From: Methanomicrobiales archaeon
Lineage (GTDB): Archaea > Halobacteriota > Methanomicrobia > Methanomicrobiales > Methanospirillaceae
Length of the DNA: 64,000 nucleotides
Reading direction: 5' to 3'
NCBI GenBank assembly: GCA_025358115.1
Contig: JANYKQ010000009.1
Span: forward strand, 18,407-82,406
Below the pieces are notes generated by a model. The model ran no database searches and was not told the DNA's origin. It saw nothing but the letters and a program-made list of their open reading frames with translations. This document shows positions 17,058 through 24,985 of this stretch, piece after piece; position 1 is the stretch's first letter; every line of letters begins with the position of its first letter. The translations under genes were made by a program, and so were the position numbers.

Positions 17058-17798
17058 ATGAATCTTACCTGGTGCGGGAGCACCCACATCTGCGGGAGAC
17101 CGAAAAACGAGGATGCTTTCGCCATGCAGCAGATCAGCGAGCACCTTGCTGCGTTTGTCGTAGCCGATGGCCTGGGGGGTTTGCCTGCGGGCGAAGTTGC
17201 AAGCCACCTGGCCGTAACCTCCCTTATTGATACGGTCCGCACGCTTGCCCCGGTGAATACAACCAGCTCCCCCGCACAGATGAAGGAGATCCTCACGAAG
17301 GGATTCCTGGCCGCTGCCCGGGCCATCGGTGACGACAGTTCCAAAAATCCGGCCCACGAGGGAATGGCGACAACAATGGTCGCGGTACTCATCAACGATG
17401 CGTCTGAGGTTGTCGTTGCCTATGCTGGTGACAGCCGGGCCTATAGCGGGGAGGATGAGCTGGTCCAGATCACCAACGATCATTCGCTGGTCCAGGAACT
17501 GTTCCGGAAAGGACTGATAACCAAAGATGAAGCCCGGCTGCATCCCGATAAAAATGTGGTAACCCGGGTTGTCAGTGAGGTACCGGTGAACCCGGACTTT
17601 ACCCATCTCCGCCTTGAGAGAAACACCCTTCTTCTCTGCACGGACGGGCTTTTCGATGCGCTCACCGATGAGGAGATCTTCTCGGAAATGAATGAGAGGG
17701 ACGTGAACCGCATCTGTCCCTCCCTTATCGAGCGTTCCCGGAAGGTGAACCGGGATAATACCACCCTTATCGTGATCCGGGCGGCGTCCCGTTCCTGA
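17058..17798 (+). CDS. PP2C-family Ser/Thr protein phosphatase
   Basis: 246 aa, one PP2C domain and nothing else. The metal-binding and catalytic motifs are intact: RPKNEDAF (14-21), ADGLGG with Asp37 and Gly38, GMATTMVAVL, GDSRAY, NDHSLVQEL, LLLCTDGLFDALTDEE and DNTTLIVI near the C-terminus. PP2C enzymes use Mn2+/Mg2+ to remove phosphate from Ser/Thr and typically sit beside Hanks kinases as their antagonist, as here. It is the only phosphatase of this class in the window and probably serves all three kinases of the locus. It begins at ATG 17058. A T-rich stretch follows the stop. Confidence 0.93.
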   Translation: MNLTWCGSTHICGRPKNEDAFAMQQISEHLAAFVVADGLGGLPAGEVASHLAVTSLIDTVRTLAPVNTTSSPAQMKEILTKGFLAAARAIGDDSSKNPAHEGMATTMVAVLINDASEVVVAYAGDSRAYSGEDELVQITNDHSLVQELFRKGLITKDEARLHPDKNVVTRVVSEVPVNPDFTHLRLERNTLLLCTDGLFDALTDEEIFSEMNERDVNRICPSLIERSRKVNRDNTTLIVIRAASRS

Positions 17799-17978
17799 TT
17801 GTCTCTCTTTTTTCAATGCTCCGGGGAGTGGTCCGGATTCTTATGTTCAGTTACCCGGCGAAAGGGATATGCGTCTCCTCATGAGAAATCACCGGATCCC
17901 CGTCACAATGACGATACCGGCACCGGAAAGCGGGAGCGGTTTTCCGGGTGAAAAGGGGCCGGATTGCATTCCAAAGAA

Positions 17979-17990
17979 CCTTTATTAATG
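17979..17990 (+). promoter_or_regulatory. Candidate TATA box upstream of the 358-aa gene
   Basis: The 272-base gap after the phosphatase contains CCTTTATTAATG, the only clear AT-rich promoter-like block in it. It lies about 80 bases before the ATG at 18071, implying a leader of some 60 bases. A T-run at 17808-17815 may terminate the phosphatase transcript. Confidence 0.35.
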
Positions 17991-18070
17991 AACCCTCCAT
18001 AGTATTTTCACCGAAATATTCTCTCAATATTTCCTATGGTAGTCAATAAGAAGGACCGGATACCCCAGCC

Positions 18071-19147
18071 ATGTTCAAAGAAGGCAATCGCGATTGTATT
18101 GACCAGCTTCTCAAACCCTCCCGGAGCGTCCTCGACACGGGGGTATCGATCCGCAACGAGACCTTTGAGAAGCGGCAGGCACTCTGGCACGAGATCCGGG
18201 CAAATGCCGACCGCTACCGGAACGGGGAGTGCGGAACCTTTCTCAAGGATTTGCATGGCGTTTTCCTGGCCCGGTTTGATGCCTCGCTCCTGCTCCTCGC
18301 GCTCGCATTCCGGCAGAACAACGAACCGTTCGAAGGAACGGGGTACTTCAGTGCACGGGAGATCGAGGCCTACGAGACCATCGAGAAATACAGCTATTTC
18401 AGGATCCTGACAAAAGGCGAGATTGCAAAAAAGATCGGGTCCCGGGATGAAAAAACCCTGACACTGCTCAAGGAATATTCCGTGTCCATGAAAAAACACA
18501 TGGACGAGATCCTCGGGGATGCCGGGATCCGGGATACTGTCCGCAGTTACTTAAAGAAACAATGGGACGAGAACACCAAGAAGATCGGGGAGGCAATTTC
18601 CAGTGCCGGGGTGGACCTTGACTGGTTTTCCAGCCTTCCGCTCACTGCAAAAGATGCCGACAGGGCCCCGCAGGTCATCTACAACATAAATGCCGGAAAC
18701 GATGCTGCCATCAATCTTGGCGCAGGAAATATTGCCAAAGATGCAGTACTTACCAATTCCACGATGGAGTCTTCGGGTGGCGGAGGAACAACCGTAAAGG
18801 ATTCCGTCATCACGAGATCCACGATTAAGAATGAGGGGAGCAGTGGAGCTGAGAAGAGTATCAGCATCAGTGACAGCGTGATCACCTCATCGACAATCGA
18901 ATCAGTCCAGGAGCGTCCCGCTGAACCGGTAAAAGAACCGGTAAAAGAACCGGTAAAAGAGACGGTAAAGGAAACCCCGCCCAAATCACCCCAGTACATC
19001 TGCCTCTTATGCAAGACCGTGGCAAAGCCGGGAGCGAAATTCTGTACAACCTGCGGGGCAAAAATAACCCCGGTCTGCGGCAGTTGCCAGTCTCCCCTTT
19101 CCCCGAATGCAAAATTCTGTTCTGACTGTGGCCGGAAAACGTTGTGA
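18071..19147 (+). CDS. Unknown protein: helical domain, DSVIT repeats, two zinc ribbons
   Basis: 358 aa. Residues 1-200 are a mostly helical domain I do not recognise. Residues about 212-280 carry three copies of a short repeat (AKDAVLTNSTM, VKDSVITRSTI, ISDSVITSSTI) separated by glycine-rich or charged linkers. The same repeat ends the kinase-less sensor at 7955. A micro-repeat of Glu-Pro-Val-Lys units (about 285-298) joins this to two C-terminal zinc ribbons (CLLCKTVAKPGAKFCTTCG and CGSCQSPLSPNAKFCSDCG), like those on the soluble kinase. There is no signal peptide or membrane helix. Shared modules and position make it a likely member or target of the kinase/phosphatase system. The repeats are rich in Ser and Thr, so they could be phosphorylation sites; that is inference only. 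Confidence 0.7.
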   Translation: MFKEGNRDCIDQLLKPSRSVLDTGVSIRNETFEKRQALWHEIRANADRYRNGECGTFLKDLHGVFLARFDASLLLLALAFRQNNEPFEGTGYFSAREIEAYETIEKYSYFRILTKGEIAKKIGSRDEKTLTLLKEYSVSMKKHMDEILGDAGIRDTVRSYLKKQWDENTKKIGEAISSAGVDLDWFSSLPLTAKDADRAPQVIYNINAGNDAAINLGAGNIAKDAVLTNSTMESSGGGGTTVKDSVITRSTIKNEGSSGAEKSISISDSVITSSTIESVQERPAEPVKEPVKEPVKETVKETPPKSPQYICLLCKTVAKPGAKFCTTCGAKITPVCGSCQSPLSPNAKFCSDCGRKTL

Positions 19148-19160
19148 AAACCGGCAAATC

Positions 19161-19168
19161 CTATAAAC
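19161..19168 (+). promoter_or_regulatory. Candidate TATA box of the CARF gene
   Basis: CTATAAAC lies 33-40 bases before ATG 19201 and just after the preceding stop. Its position supports 19201 as start and a transcript separate from the upstream gene. Confidence 0.4.
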
Positions 19169-19200
19169 AACCATTTAACCCGCCCTGCCCGATTGGATCT

Positions 19201-20115
19201 ATGGATCGGCAAGAACACGTCCATATCATCAGTGCCGGTGAGAAGATCGCCATTGCGTATCCGGCAATATTCCGCGAACTCCCGGGCATCACCCGGACCA
19301 TTGTCTTTTCCGACAGCACCGTTCATGAGTGTTCACCAGACCCGGCAACGGAGAAACACCGGATCGCGGTCAGAAACGCGGTTACGGCAGTGCAGGAGAT
19401 CTCGGCATCGCTCGCGATCCCCTTCATCCGGGTCGTGATCTTTCCCCCAGCATATGTTTCTGTCCGGTCAGCGCTGGCGAAATGCCGCCGCGAACACCCG
19501 GACGCCCGCTTCACCTTCGATCTCTCCGGTGGTTCAAAGGAACTCTGCCTGGCCCTTTTTTCGTTTGCCTCCTGGCTTGGCGGGGAGGTCTTTTCATCGT
19601 TTGACGAGAAGACCGCCCGTCAGGTCCCGCTGCCGGATCGCACCATCAGTTCGGTGCTGGTCAATCCCAATCACCAGATGATTCTCGCGATCCTTCTCAA
19701 CCGGCGGGACAAGAAAAAGGGGGCTGCCCGGGGAGCGGTTCCTGCGGTCCAAATGGTCTCAACAGTTCCAGAAAGTCCGGCAGGTCCAACGGTGTGGGTG
19801 CCCCGGCAGTACCTGTACCAGCAGCTCTGGCCGTTCTATGTCCCGTCCCGGACGAAGAAGGAAAAACCCGGGGATCCACCCAAGCCCGTTATACGGTACC
19901 GGAAGGGTGAGAAGCCGGCCGCAGAAATATCCCACGCCACTTTCTCCGGGTTCATCCGCACTCTCCGCGATGCCGGGCTCATTGAGGAGGGATATTCTCC
20001 GGAGAGCCGGAAGGAGAAGAGCTACCGGATTACTGAGGCCGGGGAGATTGCCTTCCGGTTCTTTTCCGTTCCAGCTACCGGCTCGCTGGTCAGGAGCGTG
20101 CTGGAGAGTTCCTGA
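19201..20115 (+). CDS. CARF-domain regulator with C-terminal winged helix
   Basis: 304 aa from ATG 19201. A GTG at 19144 overlapping the previous stop would add a proline-rich extension unlike the family, so I chose the ATG, which also follows a TATA-like box. Residues about 5-155 form a CARF-type Rossmann domain: HVHIISAGEKIAIAYPAIF at the start and the hallmark FDLSGGSKELCLALFSFAS, followed by GGEVFSSFDE. About 155-210 is a linker with a basic stretch. About 215-290 looks like a winged helix (ATFSGFIRTLRDAGLIEE, then KSYRITEAGE). CARF domains bind cyclic oligoadenylates in type III CRISPR systems; CARF-wHTH proteins such as Csa3 regulate transcription. No CRISPR array or cas gene is in the window, so the ligand and targets are open. 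Confidence 0.72.
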   Translation: MDRQEHVHIISAGEKIAIAYPAIFRELPGITRTIVFSDSTVHECSPDPATEKHRIAVRNAVTAVQEISASLAIPFIRVVIFPPAYVSVRSALAKCRREHPDARFTFDLSGGSKELCLALFSFASWLGGEVFSSFDEKTARQVPLPDRTISSVLVNPNHQMILAILLNRRDKKKGAARGAVPAVQMVSTVPESPAGPTVWVPRQYLYQQLWPFYVPSRTKKEKPGDPPKPVIRYRKGEKPAAEISHATFSGFIRTLRDAGLIEEGYSPESRKEKSYRITEAGEIAFRFFSVPATGSLVRSVLESS

Positions 20116-20202
20116 GCAGTCATTTGGGATCATTTTTTGTTCATTTTTTTGTACACCTTTTCCGGGCATGGCTTTCTTTTTTGAAATTTTTTTTAATCGG
20201 AT

Positions 20203-20364
20203 CCTGCCTGAAAATTTTCAATCGCGATCGCAGGGTGTTAGTTGGTGAGGCTACAATTGGATAATTATGCTACAAAATGCATATTTATGCTACAAAATTT
20301 TTGATTCTCCGGTGTGAGGGTCCGGGAAATGCAATCAAGGTCCGGTTGAAAATTTTCAGGCAGG
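20203..20364. repeat. MITE-like element with perfect 19-bp terminal inverted repeats
   Basis: CCTGCCTGAAAATTTTCAA at 20203-20221 is exactly complementary in inverted order to TTGAAAATTTTCAGGCAGG at 20346-20364, enclosing 124 bases. It lies in the 539-base gap 20116-20654, which is AT-rich and has no credible gene. I saw no obvious target-site duplication. The inner part of each arm (TTGAAAATTTTCAA) is itself palindromic, so a pair of operators is an alternative to a non-autonomous transposon. Confidence 0.6.
20250..20298. repeat. Three GCTACAA iterons at 19-20-bp spacing
   Basis: GCTACAA begins at 20250, 20269 and 20289; the last two lie in identical 14-base units TTATGCTACAAAAT. Spacing of about two helical turns puts them on one face of the DNA. 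They lie within the inverted-repeat element, between the CARF gene and a receiver gene. Confidence 0.6.
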
Positions 20365-20654
20365 GGCTGAGGGGTCGATTGAAATTTTTTTGCCAGAGAT
20401 CGATTTTCAATTTTATTTTGTGAACCGGATCCGGAATTTTTTGTAAAAAGAGCTTGCAAGATTTGATCTGAATTGATTCAAAATCAAAATACAGGAATTG
20501 CTGAAAATGGTGAATAGCAGGAGGGTTCCCCGCCTCATGGCCTCCCCGGGGCACGGCGGAGCAATTTCGCTGCCCCACCCCAGGCGCCGGAAACCAAGCT
20601 TTTTGATATATGGCATTCCACGGTGAATACCCATTCCTTTAAACCCGGTGAATC

Positions 20655-21431
20655 ATGTCCCCCTCCCCCCGTATCCTGATCGTCTGCGAAGACGCAATAA
20701 TCGCAAAACTTGCCTCCACGATGCTCCAGAAAAAAGAGTATAGTATCCTGGATGTCTTAAAAACCGGGGAGGAGGCGCTGGTAAAAATTGCCTACACGGC
20801 ACCGGACCTCGTAGTAATGGATGTCAATATTGGGGGAACCATGGACGCGATCGATGCCGCCCACTACATCTTCCAGATCTTCCATATCCCGGTCCTCTTC
20901 ATCGCGGGATCTGCCGAAGAGGATAAACTCGCCCGCATCAAGGTTGCCCAGCCGTACGGGGTGGTCTTCCGGCCGTTCAATATCAACCAGATCACGACCT
21001 GTATCGACATTGCGCTGTACAACCATGCCGACCGGCTCCCATCGCTGGGGAATCTGCCGCTGGGTGACTCCCGGAAGATGATGGACATGACCGAGGAGGC
21101 GCTCATCCTCCTCGACAAGCGGGGCAGGGTCCTGCTGTTCAATACGTTTGCATCGTGGATGGTGGATATGCAGCTGCCAAAGGCGTTCATGCGGCACTGG
21201 CGGGATGTCCTGATGTTTATAAGCGACAGTTCCGATGAAGAGATCAGTGACCCGGTGACCGCAGCCACGAAGCAGATGGCCGGTGCCATCTATGATTCCA
21301 GCACCTCTCTGGTGACGACGACATCCAAACGCCGGAAAATCAGCCTTGCCGTCCGCCCGATCCGGGACAACCACGATCGCCTTATCGCTTCCGTCATGTC
21401 GCTTAAGGAGAACAAGAAAACGTACAAGTGA
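20655..21431 (+). CDS. Response regulator receiver-PAS protein
   Basis: 258 aa. Residues 5-122 are a receiver domain with the acidic pair at CED, phosphoacceptor Asp56 in VVMDVNI, and Ser in IAGSAE. The usually invariant Lys before Pro is Arg107 (VVFRPFN). Residues about 140-250 form a PAS-like domain (ALILLDKRGRVLLFNTFAS to RLIASVMSLKENKK). There is no output domain of DNA-binding or kinase type, so it probably works through protein contacts. The start is supported by GGTGA eight bases before ATG. It stands alone after a long intergenic region. The Arg substitution may alter the conformational switch or phosphate lifetime. Confidence 0.85.
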   Translation: MSPSPRILIVCEDAIIAKLASTMLQKKEYSILDVLKTGEEALVKIAYTAPDLVVMDVNIGGTMDAIDAAHYIFQIFHIPVLFIAGSAEEDKLARIKVAQPYGVVFRPFNINQITTCIDIALYNHADRLPSLGNLPLGDSRKMMDMTEEALILLDKRGRVLLFNTFASWMVDMQLPKAFMRHWRDVLMFISDSSDEEISDPVTAATKQMAGAIYDSSTSLVTTTSKRRKISLAVRPIRDNHDRLIASVMSLKENKKTYK

Positions 21432-21513
21432 TTCCGGGATCTTCGGGGAGGCGGCGTTCATCCCGTTTTCTGAAATGAGATTATGAACTCTTAGATGGGT
21501 TTGGTTCTTCTAA

Positions 21514-21861
21514 TCAAATTTTTTCAAATTCCTTCAATTGAGTTTCAAGTAACGTTAACTCTTGTTGAATTTTTGGACGGGCCGCGTAACGAATTTCAAA
21601 CCAAATTACTGCGACTATGATTAAAATAATTCCAACATAGATGCCCAATGTCAATATCCCTAATATACCCAAAATTAGTGGACCTTCATAACTTTTTGCG
21701 GTTTTGAGTTCTTCCTTTTTTTTGAGAATTTTTTCTTGAAATTGGAAAACTAGGGTTACCTTTTCTGAAATCTCTCCTTTTTGAGTCTGGAGAGATGCCC
21801 CACATTTTTCACAAAATTTACCGTCTGGGGTGTTTTTTCCACAATTAGGACAGGAAACCAT
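21514..21861 (-). CDS. Small zinc-ribbon membrane protein
   Basis: 115 aa. An N-terminal zinc ribbon (CPNCGKNTPDGKFCEKCG, residues 4-21) is followed by a charged helical stretch, then a hydrophobic segment (about 60-90, GPLILGILGILTLGIYVGIIL onward) that can form one long or two short membrane helices, and a charged C-terminal helix. Zinc-ribbon membrane proteins of this size are common in methanogens, but the function is unknown. Base composition (AT-rich, many AAA/TTT codons) differs from its neighbours, which hints at separate acquisition. Confidence 0.7.
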   Translation of the reverse strand: MVSCPNCGKNTPDGKFCEKCGASLQTQKGEISEKVTLVFQFQEKILKKKEELKTAKSYEGPLILGILGILTLGIYVGIILIIVAVIWFEIRYAARPKIQQELTLLETQLKEFEKI

Positions 21862-22149
21862 AATATCCCAAAAAATTTAGTTTTCGAATAGATCATACCT
21901 TTTTAATAATCTTATTAATAAATTGGGATTTCACATTTAGCAACCCATCACTTCTTATATCACATTATCCCCCACCAGCCGGCAACATTCATCCTAAAAA
22001 GACCGACCCCCCCAGATCAACTATGATACTTTTTTCATGACTCATGCAGATAATTAATAATAGAACCGTGCACTTCCCGCCGGTCAACCGCTTCCTCAGG
22101 TAACAAAAGGAGTCTGATTACCATCGCCGAAATTCCCAAAGAAGAATAC

Positions 22150-23004
22150 GTGCTGAAATGTACATCCGCATGCGCCGGGTGCAGCGACTCGCTGGCACTG
22201 CGGTACGTGCTCAAGGCAGCCGGCCCCGACACCGTCATGGTGGTTCCCGCCTGCTGCACGAGTGTCATCCAGGGCATCTACCCGAACACCGCGTTCAATG
22301 TGCCGGTCTACAACATCGCCTTTGGCGCTGCAGCTGCCTGCGCTTCAGGCATGAGCAATGCGTTCCGCGCCGAAGGAAAGAAGACGAACGTCATCGTGTA
22401 CGCCGGCGACGGCGGAACGCTCGACATCGGCATTCAGGCCATGTCGGGGGCATTCGAGCGGGGCACGGATTTCCTGTATATCTGCTATGACAACGAGGCA
22501 TACGGAAACACCGGCATGCAGCGCTCCGGGGGTACCCCCATGGGGGCCAAGACCACCACCACGCCCACCGGCAAGACCGATGCCAAGAAGGACATCGATG
22601 CGATCGTTGCTGCCCATGACCCGCCCTACATGGCAACGGCCTGTGCAGCCTACCCGCAGGATATCTTCAAGAAAGTGCAGAAAGCCCTCACCTTCCGGGG
22701 CCCCACCTTCCTCCACATCCTTGCACCGTGCCCGCCCGGCTGGCGCTACCCCACCGAGAAGACCGTTGAGATGGGAAAACTCGCGGTCAAGAGCGGCATG
22801 TGGGTGCTCTACGAGCGGGAGTATGGGAAAGTCACCATCGGACCGCAGTCCAAGGTTGCGATGAAGAAACCGATCCCGCTCGAAGACTATCTCTCGCCGC
22901 AGGGACGGTTCAAGGGCATCGATCCGAAGATCGTTGAGATCTTAAAACAGCGGATAACAAAGAACTTCCAGCGGCTGGCAGCCGAAGAGGAGGCGTCAGC
23001 ATGA
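22150..23004 (+). CDS. porB: Pyruvate:ferredoxin oxidoreductase, beta subunit
   Basis: 284 aa from GTG 22150. This is the thiamine-diphosphate-binding subunit: the CTSACAGCSDSLAL cluster region, CC in VPACCTSVIQG, the TPP motif GDGGTLDIGIQAMSGAFERG followed by DNEAYGNTGMQRSGGTP. With the alpha, gamma and delta subunits it interconverts pyruvate and acetyl-CoA plus CO2 using ferredoxin, the main carbon-fixation entry in methanogens. The true start is probably upstream: a strong AAAAGGAG at 22105-22112 precedes an open in-frame stretch (TIAEIPKEEYVLKC) that has no ATG, GTG or TTG until 22150, so CTG 22114 or ATT 22117 may be used. It overlaps porA by four bases. Confidence 0.88.
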   Translation: MLKCTSACAGCSDSLALRYVLKAAGPDTVMVVPACCTSVIQGIYPNTAFNVPVYNIAFGAAAACASGMSNAFRAEGKKTNVIVYAGDGGTLDIGIQAMSGAFERGTDFLYICYDNEAYGNTGMQRSGGTPMGAKTTTTPTGKTDAKKDIDAIVAAHDPPYMATACAAYPQDIFKKVQKALTFRGPTFLHILAPCPPGWRYPTEKTVEMGKLAVKSGMWVLYEREYGKVTIGPQSKVAMKKPIPLEDYLSPQGRFKGIDPKIVEILKQRITKNFQRLAAEEEASA

Positions 23005-24113
23005 AGAAGATTGCCACCGGCAACAAGGCAGTTGCAGAAGCGGTAAAACAGGCGAATCCCACCGTTGTCGCTGCATACCCCATCACCCCCCAGACCGAGA
23101 TCGTGGAGCAGATCGCCGAGTTCGTCACCAGCGGCCAGATGCCCGCCAGGTACATCGCGGTCGAGAGCGAGCACTCCGCCATGGCAGCCTGCATTGGCGC
23201 AAGCATCACCGGCATCCGCACGTTCACGGCCACCAGCTCGCATGGCCTTCTCTACATGCACGAGATGACCAACTGGGCTGCAGGTGCACGTCTCCCCATC
23301 GTTATGGCTAACGTGAACCGCTCGCTGGGACCCGGCTGGAACATCTGGGCCGAGCACACCGATGCCCTGCAGGAACGCGATACCGGCTGGCTTCAGGTAT
23401 ATGTCAGCACGGTGCAGGAAGCCTATGATGCAACCCTCATGGCATTCCGGATCGCCGAGCACAACGATGTGCTCCTGCCGGTGATGGTGAACCTGGACGG
23501 GTTTTTACTCTCCCACATCATGCAGCCGGTTGATACCGTTGAACTGGGTGACTTCATTCCTAAAATTCATCTCCCCCACGCAATCGATCCGAAACACCCT
23601 GCCGGGTACGGTACCCTGACCGGTCCTGACCAGCAGTTTAAGTTCCGCTGGGAGATCGAGCGCTCGATGCGGGATTCCGTGAAGGTCATCGAAGAGACCG
23701 AGAAAGAGTTTGCAAAACGCTTCGGTAGGAAGTACGGGTTCACCGAGAACTACCGGTGCGAAGATGCAGACGTGATCGTCATCGCGATGGGAACCCTTGG
23801 CAAGGAAGCGGAAGTGGCCGTTGACCTGCTCCGGAACGAGGGCATCAAAGCCGGTTCCATGCGCATCCGCTGGCTGCGGCCGTTCCCGAAACTGGACCTG
23901 AAAGGAAAAGAGGTGGTTGTGATCGACCGCGATTACTCGTTCGGGTTTGGCGGCATCCTTGCCGGTGAGATCCGGTCCAAGACCGGTATCAGCCTCTACA
24001 GCGTGATCGCCGGTCTCGGCGGGCAGGAAGTGACCTACGATGATATCGCAGATTTCGTACGCACCCGTCGCACAGGAGAAGAGTTCTGGTTCGGGGTGAA
24101 CGCCCATGTATGA
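23001..24113 (+). CDS. porA: Pyruvate:ferredoxin oxidoreductase, alpha subunit
   Basis: 370 aa, starting at the ATGA overlap with porB. Recognised by GNKAVAEAVKQANPTVVAAYPITPQTE at the N-terminus (written here from its two halves GNKAVAEAVKQ and AAYPITPQTE), ESEHSAMAACIGAS, and the segment NRSLGPGWNIWAEHTDA with RDTGWLQVYV that separates pyruvate-type from 2-oxoglutarate-type alpha subunits. The C-terminal third holds the transketolase-C-like fold (VIVIAMGTLGKEAEVAVD, RIRWLRPFP). It forms the catalytic heterotetramer with the neighbouring products. Operon order is beta-alpha-gamma-delta, unlike the gamma-delta-alpha-beta order common in other archaea. Confidence 0.9.
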   Translation: MKKIATGNKAVAEAVKQANPTVVAAYPITPQTEIVEQIAEFVTSGQMPARYIAVESEHSAMAACIGASITGIRTFTATSSHGLLYMHEMTNWAAGARLPIVMANVNRSLGPGWNIWAEHTDALQERDTGWLQVYVSTVQEAYDATLMAFRIAEHNDVLLPVMVNLDGFLLSHIMQPVDTVELGDFIPKIHLPHAIDPKHPAGYGTLTGPDQQFKFRWEIERSMRDSVKVIEETEKEFAKRFGRKYGFTENYRCEDADVIVIAMGTLGKEAEVAVDLLRNEGIKAGSMRIRWLRPFPKLDLKGKEVVVIDRDYSFGFGGILAGEIRSKTGISLYSVIAGLGGQEVTYDDIADFVRTRRTGEEFWFGVNAHV

Positions 24114-24633
24114 GATCCGCATCCACTCCCGGGGCGGGCAAGGCGGCGTTACCGCGGCCCGGCTCCTCGCGATGGCAGCTCTCCATGACGGCAAGTACGC
24201 AACCGCATGCCCGTTCTATGGCGCCGAGCGCCGGGGGGCACCGATCGTCTCGTTCGTCCGCATCGATGACAAACCGATTAAGGTCTACAGCCAGATCCGG
24301 CAGCCGGATATGGTGGTTGTGCTTGACGCAAGCGTGATGGATGTTGTCGATGTGCTCCACGGGCTGAAAAAAGGCGGTCGCATCTTCATCAACAGTGCCG
24401 GTAAGAGGGAGTTCGCCGGCTTTGAGTGCCGCAACGTTGACCTGACGGGTATCGCACTGCGGGAGAACCTTGTGGTCTCGGGCAGCCCGATCTTAAACAC
24501 ACCGGTACTCGGAGCGCTTGCATCGATGGGGATCATCACTGCAGACTCCGCGAAAAAAGCGATCCGTGAGATGTTTTCCGATGAACGCAATGTCAAGGCT
24601 GCCGAAGCAGCGTATAAGGAGATGAGCGCATGA
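24106..24633 (+). CDS. porC: Pyruvate:ferredoxin oxidoreductase, gamma subunit
   Basis: 175 aa, overlapping porA by eight bases. The N-terminal RIHSRGGQGGVTAARLLA, the FYGAERRGAPIVSF segment and QIRQPDMVVVLDAS are the standard marks of the gamma subunit of 2-oxoacid:ferredoxin oxidoreductases, which caps the catalytic core and contacts coenzyme A. Length is normal for the family. It overlaps porD by four bases at an ATGA. Confidence 0.92.
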   Translation: MYEIRIHSRGGQGGVTAARLLAMAALHDGKYATACPFYGAERRGAPIVSFVRIDDKPIKVYSQIRQPDMVVVLDASVMDVVDVLHGLKKGGRIFINSAGKREFAGFECRNVDLTGIALRENLVVSGSPILNTPVLGALASMGIITADSAKKAIREMFSDERNVKAAEAAYKEMSA

Positions 24634-24884
24634 GTTCTTCACGTGAGCGCCTTGCAATGAGCCGGCCTAAGGAAGGGGCAGCTGGGCAGACCGGATCCTG
24701 GCGGGTATTCAAACCCGTGGTTGACCGGGAGAAATGCAATGCCTGCGGGCTGTGTGCCATGTACTGCCCGGACGGTGTGATCGATGAGGACCTGAATATC
24801 GATCTCCGGTTCTGCAAAGGCTGTGGTATCTGCGCCAACGAATGCCCGAAAAAGGCAATCGCTATGGTCAGGGAAGAGAAGTAA
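24630..24884 (+). CDS. porD: Pyruvate:ferredoxin oxidoreductase, delta subunit (2x[4Fe-4S] ferredoxin)
   Basis: 84 aa. Two complete [4Fe-4S] cluster motifs are present, CNACGLCAMYCP and CKGCGICANECP, after a GSWRVFKPVVDREK lead-in typical of porD. It carries electrons from the thiamine/Fe-S core to the external ferredoxin. As last gene of the operon it is followed by a T-run. All eight cluster cysteines are present. Confidence 0.93.
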   Translation: MSSSRERLAMSRPKEGAAGQTGSWRVFKPVVDREKCNACGLCAMYCPDGVIDEDLNIDLRFCKGCGICANECPKKAIAMVREEK

Positions 24885-24891
24885 AATCCGT

Positions 24892-24902
24892 ATTCTTTTT
24901 TT
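24892..24902 (+). terminator. Poly-T terminator after porD
   Basis: A T-rich run (TTCTTTTTTTA) begins eight bases after the porD stop, as expected for archaeal poly-T termination of the por operon. Confidence 0.45.
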
Positions 24903-24985
24903 ATAAATATCTGGACCGTATCCAAACCGGGCCGTATCCAAATCTTTTTTTATTCATGGATGGATATTGGCTTGAGTGAGCGTTT

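Noticed and set aside
16911..17816. 301-aa minus-strand open frame
   Set aside because: Covers the PP2C gene on the opposite strand; the PP2C motifs are unambiguous and this frame has none.
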